The position numbers and the translations under genes were made by a program. From Cyrtodaria siliqua (Eukaryota > Mollusca > Bivalvia > Adapedonta > Hiatellidae): 64,000 nucleotides of DNA. The stretch spans positions 124,001-188,000 of the forward strand of contig JAWPHD010000238.1 in assembly GCA_037043455.1 (NCBI GenBank). Direction: 5' to 3'. The notes beneath the pieces are model-generated. The model did no database searches. It was given only the letters and a program-made list of their open reading frames with translations, and had not been told where the DNA came from. Below, one piece after another: positions 21,593 to 34,911 of the stretch (positions within the stretch are counted from its first letter, which is position 1; each line of letters starts with the position of its first letter).

Positions 21593-24500
21593 ATGGACGA
21601 TAGAGTTCTAGCTTACTTCTCGTCTATCAATCCACTTGCTCGGAAGATAATTAAGGATGAAGAAGTACTGCGGAGCGCGTTGGGAGGTCAGTGGAACAGC
21701 CTGGATTGGCAACAACAAGAGGAGCTAATTGACGATTACATGGTTGACAGATCTGTACGCGAGAAATTTGCAGAAGTTGAGAAGACACACCACTACCCGC
21801 AGTCTTTTCCAAAACTCAAAATTGAAACTGGCGAAAAGATTGTTGTAGATTTTGAAAACGATGTAAGTATACAAGTAGCTTAACATACGTTTTTTTTGCC
21901 TGTGTGCAATTAAACTGACCAGCGCAAACTGCCGAATATCAAAACGTGTAGCAGTGCATAATTAAACTAAGAAAAGTCATTTACATAGACTGCGGTGGGC
22001 TAATGGATAGCACCTTTGAATCTGGAGATCACGGGTTCAAGCCACACTGGTGCCACTGGGTTACTTTGTGAGTGTCCTTGTGCAAGACACGTTCTCTAGC
22101 CTCATCCATCGAATGGGGACATAAACTCAGGGTCTTCCACAGGCCATTTAAGAGCATATTCCCCCTATCCCTTATTTCTAAAATCTAATTTCCCCCTACT
22201 CCTTAGTTAACCCTATCCTATGATCTCTCTGCCCTATCCCTTAAAAACACTAATAAACCTGCAAAATGCATTCCATCCATCTAAAAATAGCTCCTTGTAG
22301 GCTATACTTCTTAAAATCCTTTCATTTACAGTTAAAATATACTTCAAATTCCATCTAAAAAAATAATGAGCAGTCACCAAACGGATAACTCCCTACAACA
22401 CCCACCCCATGACATTCAAATTTAATTTCCCCTATCCCTTAAATAATTTCTATGGAAGACCCTGAAACTGGATGGTCCCATATATCAGAGTCTATCCTCC
22501 TAGCATGTTAATGAACCATAGGCGCCTATTCAATAGTAAGATTAGGGCAGAGTTCCCACTTTCCTATGTATCTATGAACCATAGGCGTCTATTCAATAGT
22601 AAGATTAGGGCAGAGTTCCCACTTTCCTATGTATCTTTCTCCTCGCTCAGAGCTGAGATGAAAATTGAATTGTCATATAGGGCCCTGCACAGAGGTGACT
22701 CGAAGTAACTTAACAATGCATTGATTTTGATGAGCAGTTAAACAATAAGTCTTATATAGATATTATTGAGATTTTTGAGCATGAAGTATATACTATTTCT
22801 ATGATATGGTTATATAGATGAAAAGAACATTAACGTAAACAAAATGAATAACCGATTTATAGATGTATTAAATGAAAAGATTTGAAAGATTTAGAACAGT
22901 CCTCCCATTTTCACCTTAAGTATTATTTTTTTCCAGTTTTGGACCTGGCAGGATGAGCATTCATTACCATTCAACTGGAGGTCAAAGGTAGATATACCGA
23001 TATTAATACATAACTCTGAAAACACTTAACAAAAATATTAATACATAACTCTGAAAACTCTTAACAAAAATGACTGTGAGGTTGTGTCATGGTGTCAATA
23101 CTTTATGTTTTGAGAACTCGACATCATTTGCCAAGAAAGTACAATGAAGAAAAAACATTTAGATTACAATCATACACAAACCGATTTAAAATTTTAAACT
23201 GCTGGGTTCGATTATAAGGAAACCCTTCACCCCATGGTAGGCGTGATATTTTTTCTCAATCACTTGGATCTGCTCGTTTGTGAAAAGAACTACACGCTTA
23301 CCAATGTGAAGGATTTCCCTATAATTGAGCCCAGCAGTTAAATGCTTCCTAACTGTTAACACATAACCCCTTATTTTGGGGCCAGATTTCATAGTCTTTA
23401 AATATGGCTCATTTTAGTCCTCTTTGCCATATCTAGCTTATTTGTTGTGTTTTTAGGCTGCTATCTAGCTTATTTGTTGTGTTTTTAGGCTGCTATATTG
23501 TCTTAATAAGACACGCATCAATATTGACCTTGCCACTCTACTCTATTATACAACACCAAACAAAACTTTTATAAAGCAAAATAAGTTAAACTTAAGTCTT
23601 TAAGGGATATAGAAAAACAAAAATTATTTGCTGATGCAGGTGACAGTGCTTGATAATTTTGCATCCAACTCTTAATTACCGTTGGAGCCATGTTAATCAC
23701 AAGAGCATCCACAGTGAGACTCTCTTGGACCTCTTGTAAAAGCTGTTTCCCAAAAGAGCAGTAATTGTTGTCATCAGGAAAATCTTTGTGTTTTGGCTGG
23801 TAGATAGAATGGCTGGCTGAATGACATATACTATAATTACATTTTATGTTTTGTTTTGTTGTCTAAAATAAAGCTCCCTTGGTACAAAATATTATAAATT
23901 TGTCATTTATCAGAGCCAACAAGATTTGACGTTAGATGATTTGGATCCAGAAGTGTTGTCTAAACCCCCAGTTAAAGCTAAGAAAAGGGATTCAGACTCT
24001 CAACCGCAGATAGAGAAGGTGAAGGAGGCACCCCGGGAGTTCTCGGTGCAATCTGCTGGAAGTATATGGGAGTCACCATTCTTGCAGGGAATGAAAAAAC
24101 CAGAGTTTACTAACAGGTAAATAAATTCATATACAGGAGTGTATATTCTACTGTACTTTTTACTTCAACTATTCAAACTATTGATTGTTAGGGCTTGTGA
24201 TTTGTTTCATATCTGCTTAATAATTATTATACCCCCGCTTTCACAAAGTGAATTGGGTACTATATAGGAATCGCATTGTCTGTAACAGCGCGTCCCGTCA
24301 CGTAACTCATTTTTGTCCCGTCCCGTAACACATTTTCATTAGTTGAAATTCCTCAAACACGTTTGAATGGGTTGTTCCCAAACTTCATATAAACATAACA
24401 ACTGATGACCTTATGTACCTCTACTTCACCCATTGTTGATTGCCTGATTTATTACAGAATTATGGCCCTTTATCTGACTTAAGATTTAAGCGGGGGTATT

Positions 24501-25240
24501 CATTACCTTTAGTGATAGTTCTAGTTATGTATCTAACTTTTTATTTCATGCACTGTAACTAAGCTTCTTTTTATTTTACCATCAGATCCAGAAGCTCTAG
24601 TCCAAGCAAATCCGTTGCTACATCAAAGGAATCTCTAGCAAGTCGATCAAAAACTCCGGAGGAAATCAACTATGCCTTTGCGGGGAGCATGGACGATCTA
24701 TCTAGTACAAGGAGCATGTATGACAATGATCGGAGCCTATCCGTGTCCAGCGGAGAAATTCTCGAAACGTCACCATCACATATCACTGATAAACAAAAGG
24801 CACCTAAGAGACAGAGATCATTCAGTAAATCTCCTATTAAAAGCATTATTTCATCTTCTAAAAAGTCTGACTCGGATAATGGATCACAATCTCTGGTATC
24901 AACTAAAGACGAGGAAGAGAGTGCATTTGATAACCCTGCCCTGGGTCAGAAATGGTCCTCATTTGTTAATGATAACCACATGGAGGAAGAGGAAGTGAGT
25001 AGCGCAACACCGTCTCCATACAAAAGTCTACTGAAAGAGCCGGAACCAGTCCAGATGGACAGGGGAGATAATACCGATGGTTTACTGTCAAATGAGTACC
25101 AATCCAGGATGCTGAGAGATGATTTCCAAGATGAGATACTGGTTGTGGAGAGTAATGAGGTACAGTCTGATGAGGAAACAGATACCCAGAATGCATCATC
25201 AATCAGCAAGACTGGTTTTGCATTTTTGGACAACTGGTAA
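21593..25240 (+). CDS. C1orf198: C1orf198 homologue (DUF4706 family), four coding exons
   Basis: Exons 21593-21862, 22937-22987, 23914-24116 and 24586-25240, all with AG/GT borders (donors GTAAGT, GTAGAT, GTAAAT) and agreeing phases, give 392 aa. The N-terminus (YFSSINPLARKIIKDEE) matches the conserved start of vertebrate C1orf198. Exons 1-2 encode FWTWQDEHSLPFNW, the family's WQDEHS block, and the protein ends in SKTGFAFLDNW, close to the vertebrate C-terminus. Between lies a long Ser- and Glu-rich, probably disordered region. No enzymatic role is known for this family. It is longer than the human protein (about 327 aa). Stop at 25238-25240; a polyadenylation signal candidate AATAAA lies at 26780, which would place a PIF-like element in the 3' UTR. 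Confidence 0.9.
21985..22135 (+). mobile_element. tRNA-derived SINE (tRNA-Arg-like head)
   Basis: An A-box-like GGGCTAATGGATAGCAC and a B box GGGTTCAAGCC lie at tRNA-like spacing (about 21991-22041). They are followed by GAGTGTCCTTGTGCAAGACAC, which resembles the conserved central domain seen in several animal SINE superfamilies. It lies in intron 1 of the C1orf198 homologue. It does not fold as an intact tRNA. Confidence 0.65.
22511..22637. repeat. 63-bp tandem duplication
   Basis: ATGAACCATAGGCG-initiated blocks at 22511 and 22574 are identical over 63 bp except one C/T change. Located in intron 1 of the C1orf198 homologue. A similar small duplication (TATCTAGCTTATTTGTTGTG, twice) lies at about 23430-23494. 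Confidence 0.9.
24231..24497. mobile_element. Short MITE with CCCCCGCTT ends
   Basis: TACCCCCGCTT at the left and AAGCGGGGGTA at the right form short inverted ends of a 267-bp non-coding element in intron 3 of the C1orf198 homologue. Its right flank (TTCATTACCTTTAGTGATAG) reappears inverted near 27065, and its left end reappears inverted near 28035. These mark a second, longer copy in the opposite orientation. Confidence 0.6.
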
Positions 25241-25401
25241 TTCTTCCAGATATTTTCGATGAATCTAAAATAGTGAAATTTGATACGTGATAATGGACCA
25301 AATATATCTCGGTATGCTTGTATGGAATATTAGAAAAGGCATAAGAAAGCCATCACCCATGTATCATCAACCTTCTGGCATGTTTTTTTTTTTTCAAGTT
25401 A

Positions 25402-26062
25402 GGCCATAAAAAATTAATTACCTGGTTCTCAGGCCCGTCCGCATGTCTTTTTTAGGTGCCGCATTGCCGATTTTATCTCAAAAGTAATAAAATAAAAATT
25501 GGAAATGCGCTACCGAAATTTCGATAAAAAGTCCCGCATCCAAGTTGGTTCCAGTTTTTACACGCAACTACCTCAGGGGAAACCCCTTGTGGGTGGACTG
25601 GTGCGCGGCCGACTATCTGCCGCTCTGCTCGCTAGCTTGTGAGTGTTGCAGTCGTACGGGTACCAATCTAGGAGTCAGACGTTTGAGACGCTTGGAACTA
25701 GTAGGTGCTACAGAACAGGCGATTTATTCAAGCGTCTAATCGACAAAGTCTAACAACAACAAGCAATAGTTCATGCGTGATCTAATACAAATATACGGAC
25801 TTATTGTGATTGAAAAAAGCATTAGTCGGGAAGAAATGATAAGGTAATGATCGACAATAGAGATGAGCAGATCCAACTGGTTATTGCACATGTAGTTTGA
25901 GATATTTTGCATCAATACATGTATTGGAATTAAAAGTTTGGATAAAAAAAAAATCGCCCGCGTGTCTGTTGACCACTGTAAAATTGTAAAAAAAAATGCG
26001 CCCGCCCGCATCTCTTCTTAGAAAAAGTGGCCTGAGAACCAGGTAATTAATTTTTTGTGGCC
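25402..26062. mobile_element. PIF/Harbinger-like non-autonomous element
   Basis: Inverted repeats of 34 bp (25402-25435 and 26029-26062) start GGCCATAAAAAATTAATT. The trinucleotide TTA flanks both sides (25399-25401, 26063-26065), matching the 3-bp TWA target duplication of PIF/Harbinger elements. The 661-bp element encodes no transposase. It inserted 160 bp after the C1orf198 homologue stop codon. Confidence 0.75.
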
Positions 26063-27055
26063 TTAAGAAAACAACTTATAGTCATTATTAAAAATATTAA
26101 AGTCATTATTAAAAATAGTTTGCCAAAAAAATATGTTGTAATTTAGGATTTCTGTTATGTGCAATTTTTGTTTTGTGTTCAATACATACACATTATATTT
26201 TGTATTTTTTTAATGTATATACTGAATTTATGTACACATTTTGTACTTTTTACATTTGATACTGTATTACATATACTATATATATTGTTCATTCATAAAT
26301 ATATGTAATTTGACGTTTTGTTTATATTGCTGATCTATGCAGGACTTGATCATGTCATTTCTATTTACAACCAGATTATAAGCTTGTCACTGGAAATAGA
26401 GATGAAAGCGTTTGTAGACTAATACAATTGTGATCACCATTTGGAGTTGGTTGTGTGTCCTACTTTTTATATTTATTTGTAAACAAAAAAGTTGCAGTGT
26501 TTCATCACAAAATATGTATTTTACATTGATGTTTACAATTTGAAATTGAATTCTATTTGATTTTATACTTTTGAACTTTTAATTAAAAACAAATCGGATT
26601 CATACAAATTGAAGAACAATGCCAGAGTTTTTCAAACATAAAACATGTCATGTTTGGAAATATCTTTTCTTAGACCACAATTAGTCGGTTATATTATTTC
26701 CATTAAAATGATTCAACTTCACAAATTTCAATGAGTGTTGTGATGTACACAATAATGTAAACATTTAAACAATTGTTCCAATAAAATTATCTATGTTTTT
26801 GAGCGCTGTTTTGATTTGTTTCCATTTGGGACACTGGTTGTGTCTGCAAAACTGCCAAATGCCTGTTCTTTGGCAAAGTTGCCGTAAATTGTCATACAAA
26901 CCCACCTGATGAGAATTTTTTGAAAATATATGGATGCCAATTTAAACTGAGGAAGTATATCAAGAAATTTATGCTATTGTTTTTGAAGTGAAATAAAGAT
27001 AGACAACGTTGACATGTAATCATCAAGAATAATACAAGTGAATAATACAAGTCTG

Positions 27056-28055
27056 AAACTAGAACTATCACTGAAGGTGATGAATATCCCCACTCTTTTG
27101 CTATAGCCGAAGAGGATGGGCAAAATCAAAAATAATAAATGTCTGTTAATTTTTTAATGTGAACAAAAATCTAAGGGCTTTTCCATTAAAACATACATGA
27201 GACCAAGGGAAGGCATTTTTGAAATTGAATACCCACCCATAGATGCAAAATTGATTTTGAAGAACCAAATTTCAGAAAATAGGGTTCACCCATAGATGTT
27301 TATTAAATTGCCTTCCTGGTGTCCCTGGTATGTTTTAATGGAATAGCCCTAAGTAAAACAAAGGTCAATAATTCTGTAACAAAAAAAAATGCAGAATCAA
27401 AAAACCATTAATGCAGACACATCATATTATTATGTGTGAACTGTATTGTATGTCAAGTATAATAACAATCCATGAACAGTTTTAAAGTGAAAGCCACATG
27501 AAGTTCATTATAGAGTGAAAAATTCCAAGTCAAATAAAGGGCCATAATTCTGTAATAAATTAGGCAATCAATGTTGGTTGATGTAAAGGGACAGTCCGGG
27601 TACAACTCATTCAGAAGTGTTTGAGATATTCAAGTATTAAAAATGTGTTACGGGACGCGGCGCGACATATAGAGTGGAAAATTATAAGTCAAATAAAGGC
27701 CATAATTCTGTAATAAATTACGGTAGGCAATCAATGATGGGTGATGTAGAGGGACATAAGGTCATCAGTTTTTATGAGTATATGAAGTACAACCCATTCA
27801 GAAGTGTTTGAGATATTCAAGTATTAAAAATGTGAGACGGGACATATAGAGTGGAAAATTATAAGTCAAATAAAGGGCCATAATTCTGTAATAAATTTAG
27901 GCAATCAATGATGGGTGATGTAGAGGGACATAAGGCCATCAGTTGTTATGAGAATATGAAGTTTGGGTACAACTCATTCCGAAATGTTTGAGATATTCAA
28001 GTATTGAAAATACGAGACGCGACGGGACGTTGCTTTGTGAAAGCGGGGGTTTACA
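27056..28055. mobile_element. Longer inverted copy of the CCCCCGCTT element, with internal tandem repeats
   Basis: Begins CTAGAACTATCACTGAAGG and ends AAAGCGGGGGTT, the reverse orientation of the element at 24231. Inside, blocks containing AATAAAGGGCCATAATTCTG and GTAGAGGGACATAAGG repeat about three times between 27470 and 28020. It also carries a nested MITE at 27175-27349. Confidence 0.65.
27175..27349. mobile_element. 175-bp MITE with TAA flanks, nested
   Basis: Inverted ends GGGCTTTTCCATTAAAACAT and its right-hand counterpart AATGGAATAGCCC are flanked by TAA on both sides (27172-27174, 27350-27352). This suits a PIF/Harbinger-type insertion. Internal sequence is non-coding and partly self-complementary. 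Confidence 0.7.
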
Positions 28056-28526
28056 ACGAGACCTTGGTGGTATGCTTAAAATGTGTGATGCAATTATCGG
28101 GACACCATTTTGCACATGTTAGGCCATCCATCATTTTCAAATAAAATATTCGTTCATGATCTTAAATCACGGTAGGGGTCCAGTTAGGCTTTGGTCAGCT
28201 TGCATACTGTTGTTATCCTGACATCATAGGTAAGCATCCTATAAACTTTCAAAAGAGTCAGTTGAAAACTGTGGGAGGAAATAGACACACAAGATATTTT
28301 AACGTATAATTTGACAATAAAATGCCTTAACTCTGGTACTACAAGGTCAATTTTGACGTTGAATCGATATGCACATCTTGACATCATAGGTAAGCATCCT
28401 GTAAAGTTTTGAAATAATTGGTTGAAAAATGTGGGAGGAGATGGATACAAACTTTTCAGGTTGGAATGGGGACGAATGTTTATAAACAAAACCGTTTATA
28501 AAAACTCTAGCCCGAGGTTTTCAGGT

Positions 28527-28695
28527 CATATAATAATGTATATGTGCCGATTAAAAGTAAAGGTTTATTCAAGTTTTTTTTAAATACATTTGATTGAATA
28601 TGCGTAAAATGAATTCACTCTTAATTCAACGCTCCAGTTTTGGGGTTTGGCCTGGCTGGTTAAAGCAGTTTTATATCATGTCTATAGAGTTTGGA
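28527..28695 (+). repeat. Interspersed repeat, also at 50718-50893
   Basis: The string AATAATGTATATGTGCCGAT and the later CAGTTTTGGGGTTTGGCCTG block recur at about 80% identity at 50718-50893 in the same orientation. Family unknown and non-coding. The preceding region (28180-28460) holds two related blocks with TGACATCATAGGTAAGCATCCT about 180 bp apart. Confidence 0.6.
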
Positions 28696-28849
28696 TTCTC
28701 TAAACAGGTAAATTATATTTATACTTTGTTGTCTGTAGGTTAAAATTTGGCTGTTGTTGACGTGATAGCTACTTTAAAAGTAAAATTAAATATACCCCCA
28801 CATTCCGCACCCTACCGTTTGAGTAAAGATTGAGTGGAATAGGATTTTC

Positions 28850-29600
28850 ATGATCGGGTAAGGTGGCCTTGACCTTTGCCTTCTGACCTTGACCTTTGAC
28901 CTGATAGGGGTCATCCTCTCATCACAGGCAGTCTACCCATGAAGTTTCATGAGGTTTGCTTTAGGGGGAGTTGAGTTACAGAGCAGACAAGGATTTTCAT
29001 GGTCGGGTCCCGGTGACCTTGACCTTTGACCTCAAAATCAATAGGAGTCATCATCTCACCATAGGCAGTCCACCTATGAAGTTTCATGAGATTTACTTCA
29101 GGGGGAGGAGTTATGGAGCGGACAAGGTTTTTCATTATCAGGGTCCCTTTGACCTACTGACCTCAAAATCACTAGGGTCATCCTCTCACCACAGACAGTC
29201 CAATCATGAAGTTTCATGAGATTTGCTTCAGGGGGAGAGGAGTTATGGAGCGGTCAAGGTTTTTCATTATCGGGTACCAGCTACCTTGACCTACTGACCT
29301 CAGAATCAAAAGGGATCATCCTCTCTCCACAGGCAGTTCACCTATAGTTTCATGAGATTTGCTTCAGGGGGAGAAGTTATGGAGCGGACAAGGTTTTTCA
29401 TTATCGGGTCCTGGTGACCTTTGACCTACTGACCTCAAAACCAATAGGGGTCATCATCTTTCCACAGGCAGTTCACCTATGAAGTTGCATGAGATTTGCT
29501 TCAGGGGGAGAGGAGTTATAGAGCAGACAAGGTTGCGTCTAGACAGACAGACGAGGTGAAACCAGTATATCCACTAAACTTTGTTTAGCACGGGTATAAA
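28850..29600 (+). repeat. Tandem repeat of about 115-bp units with GACAGACAGACG tail
   Basis: About six copies of a unit holding GACCTTGACCT..., TCATCCTCTCACCACAGGCAG, GAAGTTTCATGAGATTTGCT and TATGGAGCGGACAAGG. The array ends in GACAGACAGACGAGGTGAA, then TTTGTTTAGCACGGGTATAA. Arrays of this kind with a short GACAGACA tail look like known bivalve repeats. No reading frame is supported. Confidence 0.75.
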
Positions 29601-30339
29601 ATGGAGTTATAGTTGTGATTACAAAGAGCCTTAACTCTGGAAACTATATAGTTACAATATATAAACGGGTGTACAATAACCTACAATATTCAAGGTCAAG
29701 GTTGAACATCTCCTTCACCTTTACTCGTTCATAATACTGAGATGTAATACATGTAATACTAATGATGGTGTGGAATGAAAGACAAACTATATCGTTATAT
29801 TTGTATTTTATACAAAAACATATATTTGTGTTTAATACTACAATATAAAAAGATATACATGTATAAATAAACATCTTTAACAAAAAGAAAATCACCTTTG
29901 AGACACGAAACATACTAGCAACAGAAAGAACTTAAATGAGGCCTTGTATGATGTGAGAATTTGGGCTGTTCATTTATATTTTTTACTCGTATAGTAACTA
30001 ATAGTTACCCACAAGATGCCCCATTAAATCAGATATAACTATGACATATATACAATGTACACCTATAATGTACAACAGCAATATGTTGAACACATTCTTT
30101 ATCAGGATGTTGCTATGAGGCAATAGGCAAATGCACCAAAATAAAACAAATACGACTGAAATAGTATGCTATGTCGAAGGAAGAGGTTGTTTGGTATAGG
30201 GGACAACAAACGCTAAATTTCCATAATTATCTGGGAATAAGGCATGTCTAAATCAGACAGCTCTATTGATTGTCTGGGAATATTTGTTTGTTTGTTTGTA
30301 TGATGCTACATGTAATTTTTTTTTTTTTTAATTATGACG

Positions 30340-30475
30340 GTCATTTTTTTTGTGGAGGAGGCAGACCACCAATATTTCCTGTTTAGAACCAGTACTGTAC
30401 ACCTCCCGCCATCCGTAAGAATTGACACTTCCTCACTTACAAGGATTCATACCAGCAGCGGTGAGAGGCCAGAAA
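30340..30475 (-). mobile_element. tRNA-derived SINE fragment (same family as 53625-53820)
   Basis: Shares CCAGTACTGTACAC, CGCCATCCGTAAGAAT and CAGCAGCGGTGAGAGGCCA with the copy at 53625-53820. Truncated at the tRNA-like end. Positions 29600-30330 and 30480-30890 are AT-rich and without a recognised feature. Confidence 0.65.
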
Positions 30476-30894
30476 ATAAGGCGTATCAAAATATGACAGC
30501 TCTATTTATAGCTATACCATACCATTTTAGTAAAGATATCTGAATAAAATACTTAAACTTTAATTGTTCCTTAAAGTCACACACCATTACCAAAAATCAC
30601 ACCAAATAATGACACACAATTGTTAGTGAAGTACACAATCAGTGTTTTATATCAAAAGACATTTACACATCTATAAATAATATTTGTAATTAGGAGATGC
30701 ACCCATCTTCTATGTCATGATGGGGACTGTTGTAGATGCAGGTGGACAACAATGCAGACACAATCATGTATGTACATCAGACTAGCTATGTTTCCTGTGC
30801 TTTACCATATTCAGATGGCATATGCTGATAATCTGATACAAGGAGACTATTTAAGCACCTTCCATGTGTGAGATAGAGAAATTTATCTCCTGTA

Positions 30895-31260
30895 GGAATT
30901 AAGCTGAATTGGGGTTTTACGGCACACTGATACAAAAGGGTTATATAGCGCCAATGGGAATGAACATTGCAGGTCCATCCTCCATTTACATCTAGATAAC
31001 AGTATGCAGAATGGACCTAGAACCTTTTCACCTGCAGAGTTGCTACAAGTTCTGTTGCAAACACGTCATTTTTCACTGAAGCCAAGATCATTGATTTTTG
31101 CCAGCACTCAAGAAGCACCTGAAACAACACTGGGGCGATGATGAGGACCTTTAATGAACATGACAAAAATGAACATGAATTCGGTGTGATTTAACCCCTC
31201 TACCTGGATAAGCTGTGGTCCTATTCTTGCCTGGGAACCACACAGGCTCCTGTATGAGAA
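30895..31260 (+). mobile_element. SINE-like interspersed repeat, diverged copy
   Basis: Begins GAATTGGGGTTTTACGGCAC and includes the CCTCCATTTACATCTAGATA and GAACCACACAGGCTCC blocks. The same element occurs in reverse orientation at 40875-41292. Family unnamed; no protein is encoded. Confidence 0.6.
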
Positions 31261-32136
31261 GTTAACCAAGATAACAATTGTAGATTATAGCTTATCTTAA
31301 TACTATGAAAACCATGTAAAATGTTTTCAACTCTCTATATAAAATAATTTATTGGACCAAATGCAACATTTTAGATCTGTTTATAATGGTGTTAGTGTAG
31401 CTAGTACAAAATCCTTTATAAGTTTTGGATTTTTTTCCGATTACTGCACACATAAGCATAAGCAAAACAAAGTATACAAACAATTTAGCAGTCAACAAAA
31501 CAAATCAGTAGAAGCACATTTAGTCACAATTAACAAATTAAACTGATAAATTTGGGACAAAACAATTGTACACTACCAGAATCTCATGATATAAGACGAA
31601 GCAGCAGTATCAGCTACTTGTAAGATATATTTAAAATCTAAACATGCTGAAGTCATACTGCATTGAAAAGCATGTAGTTAAGTAGATACAGAAAGTATGC
31701 CGCATATCTATAATAACACTTGGAATGTGTTCTATTTGATGTATAAATGTGTTAAATACTTATCTAATAGCTCTAACTACCACTCAATCTCATTAAAATC
31801 ATATCCTACTCTCCGCTATAGAAATTTCATCTGATCAATATTCGTGAGAAGATCAACTAAATTCAACCAATGAAATCGCACATTTCATATCCACTTCAGA
31901 CGACGTTTGAGTGAACAGAACAAACGAAAATCCACATAAAACACGAATAAAGATAAAGCCTTCATGTCTTATTGCTGTGGATTGCACGATAAATTCAAAG
32001 AAATGCACTAAATGGCATGTTTTATATCAAGAACATGAAGAAAATCATGGCCTCTGTCATGTGTTTTGAAAATATATATTTGACCGAAATTTTTACGACA
32101 TTACATATTCTAAATATTGAGTCAGAGTACATCTGC

Positions 32137-32232
32137 CCCGTTTAGCTCATGGCAAAGTCGACTATTGACCCACGAGTGTAATTTTAGTGTGGGTTCAATC
32201 CCACGAATCGGTACATTTTTTGTACCACTATT
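32137..32232 (+). mobile_element. tRNA-like element (SINE or tRNA pseudogene)
   Basis: TAGCTCATGGCAAAGTCG resembles an A box and GGGTTCAATCCC is a near-perfect B box, 40-50 bp apart. The acceptor stem does not pair. Surrounding DNA (31260-33900) has no supported gene; an imperfect inverted pair (AAATTACATGTTTAGTAACT and its reverse) lies at 33014-33110. Confidence 0.55.
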
Positions 32233-33902
32233 GAATTCTGTCTATCTTTTTTTTGTTTTTCAGTAAATATTCAATAATGGTTTGTGTGTTATGTTTGTCA
32301 ACGCAGTTATTTTGTGTTTTATAAGCTAAAAGTTACGGACATTGTCTCTTTCAATACTGCACGTAGACTGTTCGACAGTGTTTTACTGAGACATGCCCAG
32401 TGAAGCAGTCTATACCGAGCAATTATGTAGGCTGAAATCTGATTGGCTAGTCGTAAGGTCAATCTGACGTGACCTCCACTGCAGTGTTGTCAGATCCTTA
32501 GTATCGTAGCATAGAGTATCGTAGCGTGATAAAGGGTCTGATTTTAATAAGATGACTACCACTCTACACATAACCCACACAGTACGTTTCATGTACAAGT
32601 TGAAATAACCATTTAATGCAGTGTTTTAAACTAAATATACGTCCAACCTCAAACTACAGAAGATGATGAATTTATCATGCAACTAATGATTCTAATACAA
32701 AAATACAGCTACTTCCGAATGTCCTCATATTTTCCATCCAACTGCTGTATTATGCTAGTTGGGTACAGGTGCTATTGTTCAATGGCAATATATTTAATAC
32801 TTAGCAACTTGTACTAAGGTACATCATCAAAAGAAAGTATGTTGCATTTATTATCAATATAAATGCACTTAAAAGCCGAAAACATTTTTTGCCAAAGTTA
32901 TTTCCCTTGACAAAAATACCTCCATTTGTATTTTGACCACAGCAGATGTGAGCTGTTGTTTTCATTGAATTTCAGGTAAAATTATGTTACTTAAACAGTT
33001 TGCATGATAAAAAATTACATGTTTAGTAACTTATTTTGGCTCGTGTTTATCACTTTTCTTACACTCACCAAACTACAGCTGAAATTCTAAGTTACTAACC
33101 ATGTAATTTTTATATAACATGTAATTTATTTTAATTTCCTAGCATATTTATCATCTTGTGTAAGTACATTTTATTTATCCTGTTAAAAAATAGAGTGGCA
33201 GATCTCTCAACCGAAAGTTTGCCTTTAAGTAGACATGTATGACCTCTGAACCCAAATTATGGCCTTGATATACAGATCTGACTTTATATGCGACAAATGT
33301 CATGATGAGATACATAACTGAAGCAAGTTTAATTTATCTGAATTTAAATTTCCTTAGTTCGTTCCTGATTTCTGGAGTAGACACTAGCATTGCCTATATC
33401 TATATATATATACATATTGATTTAATGTAACAGAGTGTCTAGTAGAAACATAATTGAGTCAATTTTAATTAACTTATCTTAAACCATTCTAAAGTAACAT
33501 AACGGACACAAATAGTATCCTTAATATGCATATGCAATTACCAAATTAACACTAATTATGAAATTGATCTGATTTTATACATGCCACATTGTATTGATCA
33601 TGTTCAAGAAAATTATCTCAATCCATTTCATTTACAGAGTGTGGACACAAAACCTGCCTTTCTGTTCATATAGTTTGACATTAGAATGCAATTAATGTCC
33701 TTGATGTCTTGTATAGATATATACATGTAACAGAACCATAGCATCTCTCTCCATTTCAAAGCTACAGAGCAGACAAGATCCCACTTTATCACTACATCCA
33801 ACAAAATTTCGGTCGGGATTAAATACAAGAAATCTAATATAAAATCTACAAAAAAAGCAATCAATGTAAACTGCAATGTAACAACTTGTTTCACAAGTCA
33901 AC

Positions 33903-34172
33903 TGAATTGAATTGGATTTTATAGTCGCACCAACAGCTAAGGTCATATGGCGACTTTCCAGCTTCCACTGGTGGAGGAATACCCCAGGTGCCCCTCCGGG
34001 CAATTTTCGTGCACGGGCGGGCACCTGGGTAGAACCACCGACGTTCCGCAAGCCAGCTGGATAGCTTCCTCACATAAAGATTCCTAGGCCCCTGAGGGAT
34101 CGAACCTACAGCGGTGAGGGGCAAGTGATTGCAAGTCAGAGACTCTAACCACTCGGCCACGGATGCCCCTAC
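33903..34172 (-). mobile_element. tRNA-Ser/Leu-type SINE
   Basis: Read on the minus strand from 34172 it starts GGGGCATCCGTGGCCGAGTG, a Ser/Leu-type tRNA head with its A box, followed by the B box GGTTCGATCCC and the tRNA-unrelated body (CACCTGGGGTATTCCTCC, TATGGCGACTTTCC) ending at GAATTGGATTTTATAGTCGC. A second copy lies at 42597-42853. It sits about 740 bp beyond the AIDA homologue's 3' end. Confidence 0.8.
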
Positions 34173-34911
34173 TTCACAAGTCAAAATGTAAGCACTATAA
34201 TATCGGTCGTAAATATGGAAGTATATTTTATATAGTAACATCTGCTCAGTTAGTATGCTCTACTGCAATGAAGGTTAGATCAGAACTTGTCCGACATAAC
34301 TGATGTTATTTAATGTCCTTCATGAAAATGATAGCAGTCACATGGTCTGTAACTCTAGGTTAAATACATATTATTCATAATTAAGAAAATGCATCAACTT
34401 CAAAATTAATTTTTCCCTCCCAAAAAGTTGTATACATTCACATCTGCATTAAAAGTGTGGGGCACACATTGTTGACATCTTTTGATTACAAATATATCCG
34501 CCATCATGTATCAGATGTGTTCTATTTTCATTTTATTTGCCCTTAGTTACAGACCATGAGTATTAATGACATTGTAAACTTTTGGCAATATGGAAATAAC
34601 ACAAGTTACAAAACAAAAACAAATCTGACACCGACTACCGTTCTTGTCATGTATTACACCATGTGTAGGCAAGTTGGTTAATTTTAACATATAGTGAATT
34701 AATCCCTAATCACTCGCCATCCCCTAGCTACTAAACTCAAATTTGGACTTTTCCCTGTATTTTGATGTGATGAATCAACTTGTTTGATTTATTGTTCCCC
34801 ATAATATCAACGACTATATTTTTGATGAAATCGTATCTTCTGTACAGCCCATCCCAGGTGGAATAATGAAAACGATCAGATCTTCCGTACATCTCCGGTG
34901 GAATGATGGTG

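Noticed and set aside
32137..34172. True tRNA genes at 32.1 and 34.1 kb
   Set aside because: A- and B-box words are present but acceptor stems do not pair and SINE bodies follow; classed as SINEs or tRNA relics.
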